A DNA stretch of 20,828 bases from JANWZL01 sp037445185 (GCA_037445185.1 JBBIKZ010000035.1:1-20828); one strand, 5' to 3'; counted from the stretch's first letter, positions 7,286-15,683 are shown. The notes: generated by a model not told the origin, from the letters alone. Numbers and translations: made by a program.

Positions 7286-7929
7286 TGACGAGGCCGATTA
7301 AGCCCGCGCGCATCGACTACGCCGGCCGGCCCATCGCGCTCCTGACCCGGCACGGCAAGGAGCGGGTGATCGCGCCGGCGCTCGAGCCCGCCCTCGGCTG
7401 CCGCGTCGAGCTCGTCACCGGCTACGACACCGACCGGCTCGGCACCTTCACCCGCGAGATTCCGCGCGCCGGCAGCCAGCTCGAGGCCGCGCGCCGGAAA
7501 GCGCGAATCGGCATGGAGCTTTCCGGACTTTCGCTCGGGCTCGCCAGCGAGGGCGCGTTCGGGCCCGATCCGATGGCGGGCCTGTTTCCCTGGAACGTGG
7601 AGATCGTCGTCTTCATCGACGACGAGGCGGGGATCGAGATCGTCGGCCGCGCCCAGGGCCCGGCCAGACACGCCCACCTGTCGAGCGGCGAATGGGCGGC
7701 GGCCGAGGACCTGGCCGCCCGGCTCGCCTCCCGCTGCCCGGCCTGCGGCGCGCCGGGCTTCTGGCTCGACGAGCGCCTCGCCGGCCTGCCCTGCGGCGAC
7801 TGCGGCGCGCCCACCCGCGAGGCCCGCGCCGAGGTGCACGGCTGCGTCCGCTGCGCGCAGCGCGCCACGCGCGGGCGCACCGCACCGAAGCACGCCGACC
7901 CGGGCCGCTGCGATTTCTGCAACCCTTGA
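7285..7929 (+). CDS. DUF6671 family protein with zinc ribbons, probably internally shortened
   Basis: The ATG at 7285 is chosen because it overlaps the upstream stop (TGATG); a GTG sits one codon earlier. The product has 214 residues. Residues about 15-130 match the N-terminal domain shared with the gene at 15684: HGKERVIAPALE, GYDTDRLGTFTREIPR, a KA-containing helix, LASEGAFGPDP and PWNVE. The C-terminus has four CxxC pairs (C151/C154, C170/C173, C187/C190, C209/C212), consistent with two zinc sites. By comparison with the paralogue and the family's usual roughly 280 residues, about 70 residues with the GFP...KGI motifs are missing between about residues 138 and 148, with the frame kept. The biochemical role is unknown. 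Confidence 0.75.
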   Translation: MTRPIKPARIDYAGRPIALLTRHGKERVIAPALEPALGCRVELVTGYDTDRLGTFTREIPRAGSQLEAARRKARIGMELSGLSLGLASEGAFGPDPMAGLFPWNVEIVVFIDDEAGIEIVGRAQGPARHAHLSSGEWAAAEDLAARLASRCPACGAPGFWLDERLAGLPCGDCGAPTREARAEVHGCVRCAQRATRGRTAPKHADPGRCDFCNP

Positions 7930-8303
7930 CCGCGATCATCCTAGAATCCTCGGTTGACCGCTCCTTTGAGAACGTAACGTGCTGTTTACGAGAGAACTTT
8001 TTCATGAACTTGGCCTCACCTTCCGGGTGGCCACGTTACGTGCCGGATTACTCCGGGCATCCTGCCCTTCGCCCTGCGGGCCAGCCTTCGGCTGTTCCGT
8101 TCGCTCCGGCGAACGAGTGCACGGTCTTCGCGGCGCATGGCTGCGTTGCAACTCCTTGGAATGACCTTTCCGCGTCGTTGCGCGTTGCGGACTCCTTCCT
8201 TGGAGTCGGCGCTCTCGGTCGCGCCTTGACCAGCCCTCTAGCCCTCGCTAGCCTCCCGTCCTGACGCCGCCTTGGGCCGCCTTGGGCTCGCAGAGGCGCT
8301 TGA
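7930..8303. other. Hairpin-rich non-coding spacer before truncated dabA
   Basis: This 374-base stretch has no convincing gene; open frames in it have no recognisable product and no ribosome site. It holds a run of dyads: ACGTAACGTG (7972-7981) paired with CACGTTACGT (8032-8041); CAGCC-TTC-GGCTG (8082-8094); TTCGC-TCCG-GCGAA (8100-8113); GACTCC...GGAGTC (8190-8207); and CTAGC-CCTC-GCTAG (8238-8251). It ends in a direct repeat just before dabA homology begins. The density of hairpins suggests a dispersed repeat or structured mobile remnant rather than a simple promoter, but its identity is not known. Confidence 0.5.
8268..8287 (+). repeat. 10-bp tandem direct repeat at dabA truncation point
   Basis: CGCCTTGGGC occurs twice back to back (8268-8277 and 8278-8287). 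The first recognisable dabA codons begin within about 20-30 bases, so this may mark the rearrangement joint. Confidence 0.8.
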
Positions 8304-8321
8304 ATTTCCTATCCGTCGGTC

Positions 8322-9911
8322 GTGGCGAGCCCGAAGAACGTGGTGCTGGAGCTCGCCATCGCGCGCAGCGTCGACGAGCAGGCTTTCGTCTCCTCGCTGG
8401 AGCAGGTCTTCCACGAACTGAAGGCTTCGGTGCTCTCGCCCTTCATCACCGTGGAGGCGATCGGCCTTTTGTTCGGGCTCGACATGTTCGGCAAGAGCCT
8501 CGCGCCGCTCGCCTACAGCCGCTGGCGCCAGCGCCTGCACCCGGAAAAACCCGACAGCCGCCTGTTGCTGGACAAGCTCAGCCGGGAGCAGGCGGACTCG
8601 ATCATCCGCTCGCTGCAACGCGCCCTGATCGTCAAGGCCATTGTGCGGGAACTAAACCTGCCGCGCGAATCGGTCACCGACGACATGATTCGCGAACTGC
8701 GGGAAACCGCATTGGGCAATCGCGAGGGGCCGACCGATTTCGCGCGCCGCTTCGATCTGGACGCGCACACCGAATCTGCCTTCGTCGCGCGTCTGCGCAA
8801 GGTCTACCGCATCGACCGTGGCTACGCGCAAATGCAAATGGAGCGGCTGGGCCGCATCGGTTTCACCCTGGACGAGCAATTGAACTTCGTCGGCACGGCG
8901 CTGCGTTCCATCGGTCTGACCGAGGGCTTCTCGCGCTTCGTGCTTCTGGTGGGGCATGGCAGCACATCCGAGAACAATCCCTATGAATCCACGCTGGATT
9001 GCGGCGCCTGCGGCGGCAACCACGGCATCGTCAATGCACGGGTGCTCGCGCAGATCGCCAACAAGCCCGCAGTCCGCGAAGGCCTGCGTGCCCAGGGCAT
9101 TGCCATCGCGGATGACACCTGGTTCGTGCCCGCCTTCCACAACACCACCACCGACGAAATCCAGTTGCACGACATGGACCTGCTACCGCCCGGCCATCTG
9201 GTTTATGTAGATCGGCTCGGCAGCGGCCTGCAATCCGTCACCCGCCTCAGCGCCGCCGAACGCATGCCGCCCCTGGAATCCGGGGTGCACATCGACCCGG
9301 CAAAGGCTTACCGCCGTGTCTTGCGGAATGCATCGGACTGGTCGCAGGTGCGCCCGGAATGGGGGCTGTCGCGCAACGCCGGCTTCGTCATCGGACGGCG
9401 CCATCTCACCGAGCAGATGGACCTGGAGGGACGTGTCTTCCTGCAGTCATACGACTACCGGGAAGACCCCAGAGGGCGCCTGCTGGAAAACATCCTGGCC
9501 GGACCATTGGTGGTGGGTCAGTGGATCAACATGGAGCACTACTTCTCGACCGTTGACAACGCGCATTACGGCAGCGGCAGCAAGGTCTACCACAACGTCG
9601 CCGGACGCTTCGGCGTGATGACCGGCAATCTCAGCGACCTGCGTACCGGTCTGCCGGCGCAGACCGTCCTCAAGGACGGCCGGCCGTATCACGAGCTCAT
9701 GCGTCTGCTCACCTTCATCGAAGCGCCTTTCGAGCTGGCCCGGCGTGACATCGAAGCGGTCGTGCAAGTCAGGAATCTGGTTTACAACGGCTGGGTGCGC
9801 ATGCTCATCGTGGACCCGCAAACCGGAGTATTCCATTTGTACGAAGGTGGCGGCTGGCATGCGCAGGAAACCGGCGCACCAACCCAAGCGATCATGGAGC
9901 TCGCAGCATGA
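8322..9911 (+). pseudogene. dabA: 5'-truncated long-type DabA (DUF2309/UPF0753)
   Basis: This open frame (GTG start, 529 residues) is the C-terminal part of a DabA. Recognisable homology starts about 8307 (PSVVASPKNVVLEL), just after an in-frame TGA at 8301-8303. The catalytic-zinc half CIDVRSE, present at C350/D352 of the full copy, is absent. The other half is kept: H212 in GHGSTSENN and C227 in TLDCGACGG, with the same 15-residue spacing as H536/C551 in the full copy. The region before H212 is about 75 residues longer than in the full copy, so this is the long DabA subfamily and not a recent duplicate. The frame is intact for 529 codons and overlaps the PII-like ATG by ATGA. It should lack carbonic-anhydrase-like activity by itself; the partner dabB and the N-terminal half are not in this window. 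Confidence 0.85.
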
Positions 9912-10234
9912 AAAACCTCAACTTCAGCCCCCTGAAAAAACTCGAGATCATTTTTGAAGGTGCCCACCAGGAATTCGCCACCGACCTGCTGGACCGGGCC
10001 GGCGTCAGCGGCTACACCATCATCAACAACCTGTCCGGCAAGGGGCGGCACAGCTTTCACGAAGGCCGCCTGATGTTCAACGAGGAGGCCGTGCTGATCA
10101 TGATCATCGTTGCCGTACCGGAAGAACTGGTGAAACCCATTCTGGAGGGCTATGCGCCTTTTTTCAGCGAACACACCGGCGTCGTGTTCATCTCGGACAT
10201 CCAGGTCACCCGATTGGTGAAGTTCAAGAGCTAA
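9908..10234 (+). CDS. PII-like signalling protein of DAB locus
   Basis: This 108-residue protein looks like a PII-fold family member: a first strand (KKLEIIFEG), a helix, then GVSGYTIINNLSGKGRHSF leading into the T-loop region, and a third strand near the end (GVVFISDIQVTRLV). PII-like proteins next to bicarbonate transporters (SbtB of cyanobacteria, CPII of Thiomonas) bind adenyl nucleotides and, for CPII, bicarbonate. Genes of this kind frequently follow dabA. The start overlaps the truncated dabA stop by ATGA, so it was, and may still be, translated with DabA. It has no C-terminal Cys-x-x-Cys-type redox motif. Ligand and partner are inferred from context. Confidence 0.78.
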   Translation: MKNLNFSPLKKLEIIFEGAHQEFATDLLDRAGVSGYTIINNLSGKGRHSFHEGRLMFNEEAVLIMIIVAVPEELVKPILEGYAPFFSEHTGVVFISDIQVTRLVKFKS

Positions 10235-10279
10235 AAACGCGCGGGGCAGGGTCCTGCGAGCGACACCCTGTGCTGCGCG
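10233..10279 (-). terminator. Intrinsic terminator of the LysR gene
   Basis: Bases 10238-10252 and 10265-10279 form an imperfect 15-bp stem (12 of 15 paired). Read on the minus strand it is followed by TTTTT (10237-10233), the U-tract expected for a minus-strand terminator downstream of the LysR stop at 10359. On the plus strand there is no T-run after the hairpin, so it would be weaker for the PII-like transcript. Confidence 0.7.
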
Positions 10280-10358
10280 GATGGGCCGTCGTCCCGCCAT
10301 TCGGCTTCAGCGTATAACCTGGGCTGTGCGTGTGGCCTGTAGCATCCGCCCCGGCTGA

Positions 10359-11267
10359 CTAGTTCCTCGGCTTGAGCAAGTGCACATGCGTCCGCAGGAA
10401 TTCCAGAAATGCATTCGCCACCACCGATAGCTGCTTGTCCCGCGGGCGTACCACGTACCAGTAGCGTTTGATCGGGAAACCCTCGACATTGAGAACCGCC
10501 ACTTCCGTCTGGTTGGGATCGAGGCTCAGGGTGCTCTGGGACAAGATCGCCAACCCCAGACCGCCGGCGACCGCCTGCTTGATCGCCTCATTGCTGCCCA
10601 GCTCCATGCGCACGCGCAGCGGAATCCTGCGTTCCTCGAACACGCGCTCGACGGTGAGCCGCGTGCCCGAGCCGCGCTCGCGCAGGATGAAGGGTTCGTT
10701 CGCCAGATCCGCAAAGGGAATGCGCTTGCGCCGCGCCATCGGGTGGGAGGCCGGCGCCAGCACCACCAGCGGATTTTCCATGAACGGCTCGCGCTCGATG
10801 TCCAGCCCCTCCGGCGGCACGCCCATGACGTAGAGATCGTCCTGGTTGCGAGCAAGCCGCTCCAGCACGCGGTCGCGGTTGACCACCTCGAGCGCGATGT
10901 CGATGCCCGGGTATTGCGCGCAAAAAGGCCCCAGCAGCCGCGGCATGAAGAACTTGGTGGTCGTTACCGCCGCGATCCGCAGGCGGCCCTTCTTGATGCC
11001 CTTGAAGTCGGCGATGGTCTGCTCGAAGCGGCCCCAGGTGTCCAGCCAGTCGGCGCAGGTGGCGTAGAGTTGCTCGCCGGCCTCGGTGAGGAAGACCTTC
11101 TTGCCGATCTGCTCCAGCAGCGGCAGCCCAACTTCCTCATGCAGCAGGCGAATCTGCTTCGACACCGTCGGCTGCGTGACGTGCAACTCCTCCGCCGCGC
11201 GGGAAAAACTCTTCAGGCGCGCCACGGCCTCGAAGGTCCGCAGCTGGCGCAGGGTGACGTGCATCAT
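10359..11267 (-). CDS. LysR-type transcriptional regulator, CbbR-like
   Basis: The ATG at 11267 is chosen over an upstream one because GGAGG lies about 8 bases before it. The 302-residue product has a LysR helix-turn-helix (residues about 1-62: VTLRQLRTFEAVARLKSFSR, then AAEELHVTQPTVSKQIRLLHEE) and a periplasmic-binding-like effector domain (about 90-295, with GRLRIAAVTTTKFFMPRLLG and AVAGGLGLAIL). The pattern is that of CbbR-type regulators of carbon-fixation genes. It lies divergently to dabB with 235 bases between the two start codons, the usual arrangement for a LysR protein and its target. It probably controls dabB-dabA and itself. Its coinducer is unknown. Confidence 0.9.
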   Translation of the reverse strand: MMHVTLRQLRTFEAVARLKSFSRAAEELHVTQPTVSKQIRLLHEEVGLPLLEQIGKKVFLTEAGEQLYATCADWLDTWGRFEQTIADFKGIKKGRLRIAAVTTTKFFMPRLLGPFCAQYPGIDIALEVVNRDRVLERLARNQDDLYVMGVPPEGLDIEREPFMENPLVVLAPASHPMARRKRIPFADLANEPFILRERGSGTRLTVERVFEERRIPLRVRMELGSNEAIKQAVAGGLGLAILSQSTLSLDPNQTEVAVLNVEGFPIKRYWYVVRPRDKQLSVVANAFLEFLRTHVHLLKPRN

Positions 11268-11291
11268 GGCCGTTTCCTCCTTCCTTAATAC

Positions 11292-11307
11292 ATAGCCCAA
11301 AGGCTAT
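11292..11307. promoter_or_regulatory. Candidate LysR operator in the lysR-dabB divergent region
   Basis: ATAGCC-CAAA-GGCTAT is a perfect 6-bp inverted repeat inside the only AT-rich stretch of the locus. It lies 25 bases upstream of the LysR start and about 200 bases upstream of dabB. A second weaker dyad ATGA-N7-TCAT is at 11315-11329. LysR-family operators are A/T-flanked dyads of this size. No confident -35/-10 pair was picked. Confidence 0.55.
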
Positions 11308-11420
11308 CGTATTGATGATAACTATTCATTATTTTTTATCGTCAGGTTTCCCTAGACTGCAACCAAGCGCCATTCGTGGCTCGACGAACGACCGTGCCTT
11401 CAACGAAAAGGAGTCTGAAC

Positions 11421-11513
11421 ATGAAGCATCCGCTCGCCCCGGCATCGTTGCCCCGCCCTGTTGCGTCGCCCCACCTGCTGACCCACACCGCTGGAGGTCG
11501 CCATGCTGCATAG
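11421..11513 (+). CDS. Possible 30-residue leader peptide upstream of dabB
   Basis: An ATG preceded by AAGGAG at about 7 bases opens a 30-codon frame (MKHPLAPASLPRPV...) that ends at 11513, 11 bases inside dabB and in another frame. The dabB ribosome site (GGAGG, 11493-11497) lies within it. The strong Shine-Dalgarno and overlap suggest translational coupling, but the peptide has no known relatives and may be chance. Confidence 0.35.
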   Translation: MKHPLAPASLPRPVASPHLLTHTAGGRHAA

Positions 11514-13137
11514 CCTGCTCGCCCCCAGTCTCGTCCTGGCCGCGCCCCTCATCCTGCTGCTGGTCGGCCTCACGCCGGCCGGCCTGGCCAACGCCCGCCC
11601 GCGCCTGATGGCCCGCCTGTCCAGCGGTGCCGCCTGGCTGGCGTTCGCCAGCGCCCTGGCGGCGGCAATCGCCCACATGTTCGACGACGCGCGATCCTGG
11701 ACCCTCTACAGCATCGACTTGCCAGGCGACCTGGGCGCCTTCTCGCTCGGCACCTACGTCAACAGCGTCACCGTGATCATGCTGCTGCTGGTGTCCTTCG
11801 TCGGCGCCGTGGTGACCCACTACTCGCGCAACTACCTGGACGGCGACGCCAACCAGGGCCGCTTCCAGAAGTGGCTGGCCCTGACGCTCGCGGCCATCCT
11901 GACCCTGATCGCCGCCGGCAACCTGCTGATGTTCGCCCTGGCCTGGATCGCCACCAGCCTGTGCCTGCACCAGATCTTGATGTTCTACCGCGAACGGCCG
12001 GCCGCGGTGCTCTCGGCCCACAAGAAGTTCGTCATCAGCCGCATCGGCGATCTGAGCCTGCTTGCCGCCATCTTCCTCATCGGCTCCACCCTTCACACCC
12101 TGGAGTTCGAGGAAATGTTCCGCATCCTGGCGGCCTGGAAGGGCAGCCTGCCGGCGTCGCTCGACATCGCGGCCATGCTGATCGTGCTGAGTGCCGCATT
12201 GAAATCCGCCCAGTTCCCCTTCCACGGCTGGCTAATCCAGGTGATGGAGGCGCCCACGCCGGTGTCCGCCCTGCTGCACGCGGGCATCGTCAATGCCGGC
12301 GCCTTCCTGGTCATCCGCATGAGTCCGGTCATGTCGTATTCCGAGCTGGCCCTGGCCACCCTGGCGGTGATCGGCCTCGTCACCCTCGCCCTGGCGTCCC
12401 TCGTCATGCTTACGCAGACCAGCATCAAGGTGTCGCTCGCCTGGTCCACCACGGCGCAAATGGGCTTCATGCTGCTGGAATGTGGCCTCGGCCTCTACAG
12501 CCTCGCCATGCTGCACCTGGTGGCTCACTCCCTCTACAAGGCCCACGCCTTCCTCGCCTCCGGCAGCGGCGTCGATGCCTTCCGGGCGCCGGCCATGCCC
12601 CAGCCTTCCGGCGGGTTCAAGCCGGGACGGCTGCTGCTCGCCCTCTTCACCGGCAGCCTGATGGCGGTGGGGGTGGGGGCCGCCTTCGGCGTCAGCCTCG
12701 CAGAGCAGCCGGCCCTCATCGCCGCCGGCGCCATCGTCGCCATCGCCGTGAGCCAGCTGCTGCTGCAGACCACCAGCGTGATGCGCGGCGGGGCGCTGCT
12801 GTTGCGCGGGCTGGCACTCAGCGCCGTCGTGTTGGTGGCCTACTTCACCCTGCACGCCCTGTTCGAGGTGGCCCTGCAGGGCAGCGTGCTGCCGGCCCAG
12901 GAGACGGCAGGAAGCCTCCAGTACGGGCTGGCGGCGACCATCGTCGGCGTGTTCCTCGCCCTCACAGTGCTGCAGCAACTGCTCAAGTACGCCCCGGCGA
13001 AAGTGGGGGAGGGCTTCTACCTGCACCTCTACAACGGCCTGTACATCGACGTGTATTTCACGCGGCTGCTGCAGCGGGTGTGGCCGAGTCCGGTGACGCA
13101 ACCCGCCACTCCGCCTGCCCCTTTTGCCACCCTTTAG
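11503..13137 (+). CDS. dabB: DabB, proton-channel subunit of DAB inorganic-carbon complex
   Basis: The 544-residue protein is strongly hydrophobic with about 12-14 membrane helices and belongs to the NuoL/ND5/Mrp antiporter superfamily (Proton_antipo_M). The core motif FPFHGWLIQVMEAPTPVSAL followed by LHAGIVNAGAFLV is at about 236-270, with the conserved Lys just before it (ALKSAQFPF). A later conserved segment LHLVAHSLYKAHAFLASG (about 335-353) keeps the HSLYKA motif. In DAB systems DabB couples the proton or cation gradient to DabA. GGAGG is 5-6 bases before the ATG. dabA follows after 16 bases. The combination with dabA separates it from a true Complex I subunit. Confidence 0.92.
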   Translation: MLHSLLAPSLVLAAPLILLLVGLTPAGLANARPRLMARLSSGAAWLAFASALAAAIAHMFDDARSWTLYSIDLPGDLGAFSLGTYVNSVTVIMLLLVSFVGAVVTHYSRNYLDGDANQGRFQKWLALTLAAILTLIAAGNLLMFALAWIATSLCLHQILMFYRERPAAVLSAHKKFVISRIGDLSLLAAIFLIGSTLHTLEFEEMFRILAAWKGSLPASLDIAAMLIVLSAALKSAQFPFHGWLIQVMEAPTPVSALLHAGIVNAGAFLVIRMSPVMSYSELALATLAVIGLVTLALASLVMLTQTSIKVSLAWSTTAQMGFMLLECGLGLYSLAMLHLVAHSLYKAHAFLASGSGVDAFRAPAMPQPSGGFKPGRLLLALFTGSLMAVGVGAAFGVSLAEQPALIAAGAIVAIAVSQLLLQTTSVMRGGALLLRGLALSAVVLVAYFTLHALFEVALQGSVLPAQETAGSLQYGLAATIVGVFLALTVLQQLLKYAPAKVGEGFYLHLYNGLYIDVYFTRLLQRVWPSPVTQPATPPAPFATL

Positions 13138-13153
13138 ACACACGGAGCCTGAC

Positions 13154-15673
13154 ATGAACCTGAACGAAGCGATCGACCTGATCCCCCAGCAAGGTCCCAC
13201 AGTTGACGCGCCTGCGGCGTCTCTGGGCCCGGCCGAGCTGGACCGCCTGATCGATGTCGCCTGCGGCCGCATCGCGCCGCTCTGGCCCCTGAAGCACTTC
13301 GTCGCCGTCAACCCCTTCTTCGGCCTGTCCGACCACAGCTTCCAGGCGGCCTCCGACACCCTGGCGCGCATCACCGGCAACGGACTGTACATGTCGCGCG
13401 ACTACTACCGCGAGCAGCTGGCCAGTGGCCGCATCAGCCGCGAGGACATCCGCCAGGCCATCTTCCGCTGCGGCAGCCGTCTGGATGTCGAGACCGTGGA
13501 GCGCACTCTGGCCGCCGAGGCACCCCGGCCCAAGCTTGGCTTGGCGGCGGTGAGCGAGGTGCTGGAACGCGTGGAGGGCGGGCTGTGGTCGAGCTTCATC
13601 ACCGAGCGCATCAGCCTGCACTGCGCGGCCTATTTCGACCTCGGCCAGGCCCTCGTTCCCATGCCCTGGCGCAGCCTGTCGCTCTACGCATCCTGGCTGA
13701 AGGCGGCCGCCATCGACCGCAGCCCGGCGATGATGGGCCTCACCCGGTTCCGCGCCGCGGTGAGCAAGCTGCCCGCCGACCCGCGCGCCGCCATCGCCCT
13801 GGCCATCGAGCGACTGGCCGTTCCGCCGGCGGCGGTCGAGCGCTACCTGCACGCCTCGCTCCTGAGTATTGGCGGCTGGGCGGCCTGGGCCCGCTATCTG
13901 CGCTGGCAGGCGGAACTGGCCGGACAGCGCGACGACGCTATCGTCGATCTCCTCGCCATCCGCCTGATGTGGGACATGCTGCTCTATGAGGAAAAGCGCT
14001 CGCCCGCCCTGGTGGCGCGCTGGCGCGAGATGCTGGCGGCCAGCATGCGACCGCCGTCGGCCAAGCGCCAAGCCGCGGCGGAGATCGACCGCATCCTGCT
14101 CAACGCCATGGAGATCGGCTTCCAGCGCAGCGTGATCGCCGGACTCGGCAGCCCGATACCATCCGTCCCGGCTGTGCGACCGGCGGTGCAGGCCGCCTTC
14201 TGCATCGACGTGCGCTCCGAGGTGTTCCGCCGCTCGCTGGAAACCGTGGCGCCCGCGGTGCAGACCATCGGCTTCGCCGGCTTCTTTGGCATCTTCATCG
14301 AGCACGTGCCCCTGGGCGCCAGCGCCGGCCGCACCCACGTGCCGGTAATCTTCAATCCCGGCTATCGCATCCATGACCGGGTCAAGGGCGGCGATGCCGC
14401 GAGCCTGCTCGAGCAGCGGCGCCAGCGCATCGGGCTCGCCAAGTCCTGGAAGGGCTTCAAGCTGTCGGCCTCCTCATGCTTCTCCTTCGTCGAGGCTGCC
14501 GGCCTGCGCTACGGCCCCAAGCTACTGAGCGACAGCCTCGGCTGGACCCGACCGGTGCCAGATCCCCACAGCCAGGGTCTCGCCAGGCAAGACATCGATC
14601 GCGTCGGCCCGACCCTGGAGGCGTTGCCGGAGGGGCAATGCTGCCCGCACCACGCCGACTCGGGGATTCCCCGGGCGGACCGGGTCGATCACGCCGAGCG
14701 TATCCTGCGCTCCATGGCCATGACCGAGAACTTCGGCCGCCTGGTGCTGCTGGCCGGCCACGGCAGCACCACGGTGAACAACCCCCACGCCACCAGCTTG
14801 GACTGCGGCGCCTGCGCCGGCCAGACCGGCGAGGCCAGCGCGCGCGTGGTGGCGGCCCTGATGAACGACCCGGCGGTGCGCCGTGGCCTGCGCGAGCGGG
14901 GCATCGCGATCCCGGAGGACACCTGGTTCCTCGCGGGTCTACACGACACCACCACGGACGAGCTGCGCCTGTACGACACCGACGACGTTCCGAAGGCGCT
15001 GTCCGAGGACCTCGCCCGGCTGCGCCAGTGGCTGGAGCAGGCCGGCGACCTCGCCCGCATGGAACGCGCCACCATGCTCGGCATCGGCAACCTGCCTGAT
15101 CACCGCGTGGCGGCCGATGTGCGCCAGCGCAGCCGCGACTGGTCGCAGGTGCGGCCGGAATGGGCGCTGGCCAACAACGCCGCCTTCATCGCCGCGCCGC
15201 GTCCGCGCACCGCCGGCATGGATCTCGGCGGCCGCGCCTTCCTGCACGAATACGTGTGGCAGAAGGACGACGGCTTCAAGGTCCTGGAGCTGATCATGAC
15301 CGCGCCCATGGTGGTGGCGAACTGGATCAACATGCAATACTACGGCTCGGTGGTAGACAACGCGCGCTTCGGCAGCGGCAACAAGGTGCTGCACAACATC
15401 GTCGGTGGCGCCATCGGCGTGCTGGAAGGCAACGGCGGCGACCTGCGCGTGGGCCTGCCGCTGCAATCCCTGCACGACGGCAAGCGCTGGGTGCACGAGC
15501 CGCTGCGCCTGTCTGTGTTCATCGAGGCGCCGGCAGCGGCCATGGACGACATCATCACTCGCCACGAACTGGTGCGGCAGCTGGTGGAGAACGGCTGGCT
15601 GCATTTGTTCCGCATCGGCGACGATGGTGTTGTCTACCGGCGTGTGGCCAACGCGAACTGGCAGCGGGCCTGA
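13154..15673 (+). CDS. dabA: DabA, zinc-dependent subunit of DAB inorganic-carbon complex
   Basis: The ATG at 13154 has GGAG about 7 bases upstream; an earlier TTG is in frame but lacks support. The 839-residue protein is a full-length DabA (DUF2309/UPF0753), close in size to DabA2 of Halothiobacillus neapolitanus. The catalytic zinc residues reported for that protein (C351, D353, H524, C539) correspond to C350 and D352 in FCIDVRSE, H536 in GHGSTTVNN and C551 in SLDCGACAG. Further family landmarks are FVAVNPFFG (about 55), IGFAGFFGIF (about 375) and DWSQVRPEWALANNAAFIAA. With DabB it forms a membrane complex thought to hydrate CO2 in one direction, trapping bicarbonate in the cytoplasm. It is intact here, so this copy is the likely working one. 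Confidence 0.95.
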   Translation: MNLNEAIDLIPQQGPTVDAPAASLGPAELDRLIDVACGRIAPLWPLKHFVAVNPFFGLSDHSFQAASDTLARITGNGLYMSRDYYREQLASGRISREDIRQAIFRCGSRLDVETVERTLAAEAPRPKLGLAAVSEVLERVEGGLWSSFITERISLHCAAYFDLGQALVPMPWRSLSLYASWLKAAAIDRSPAMMGLTRFRAAVSKLPADPRAAIALAIERLAVPPAAVERYLHASLLSIGGWAAWARYLRWQAELAGQRDDAIVDLLAIRLMWDMLLYEEKRSPALVARWREMLAASMRPPSAKRQAAAEIDRILLNAMEIGFQRSVIAGLGSPIPSVPAVRPAVQAAFCIDVRSEVFRRSLETVAPAVQTIGFAGFFGIFIEHVPLGASAGRTHVPVIFNPGYRIHDRVKGGDAASLLEQRRQRIGLAKSWKGFKLSASSCFSFVEAAGLRYGPKLLSDSLGWTRPVPDPHSQGLARQDIDRVGPTLEALPEGQCCPHHADSGIPRADRVDHAERILRSMAMTENFGRLVLLAGHGSTTVNNPHATSLDCGACAGQTGEASARVVAALMNDPAVRRGLRERGIAIPEDTWFLAGLHDTTTDELRLYDTDDVPKALSEDLARLRQWLEQAGDLARMERATMLGIGNLPDHRVAADVRQRSRDWSQVRPEWALANNAAFIAAPRPRTAGMDLGGRAFLHEYVWQKDDGFKVLELIMTAPMVVANWINMQYYGSVVDNARFGSGNKVLHNIVGGAIGVLEGNGGDLRVGLPLQSLHDGKRWVHEPLRLSVFIEAPAAAMDDIITRHELVRQLVENGWLHLFRIGDDGVVYRRVANANWQRA

Positions 15674-15683
15674 GGCGGCGCCC

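Noticed and set aside
7926..7980. TTGACC boxes with TAGAAT or TAACGT as a promoter for the truncated dabA
   Set aside because: The spacings are 10 and 15 bases, outside the normal range, and the boxes lie more than 300 bases from the coding frame.
7692..8264. Plus-strand frame running from DUF6671 into the spacer, and the short frame from 8004 within the spacer
   Set aside because: The first is Arg/Pro-rich and out of frame with DUF6671. The second lacks a ribosome site, covers several hairpins and has no domain; frames of this kind are common over intergenic repeats.
7930..8303. Integron attC site or CRISPR-like array
   Set aside because: The dyads are different from each other and irregularly spaced, and no paired RYYYAAC/GTTRRRY core or repeated spacer unit is present.
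8282..8986. Alternative frame at the start of the truncated dabA
   Set aside because: Its composition is shadow-like and the DabA frame over the same bases has clear family motifs.
11503..13137. True Complex I NuoL subunit
   Set aside because: It is shorter than typical NuoL, no other nuo genes are near, and it is directly followed by a full dabA.
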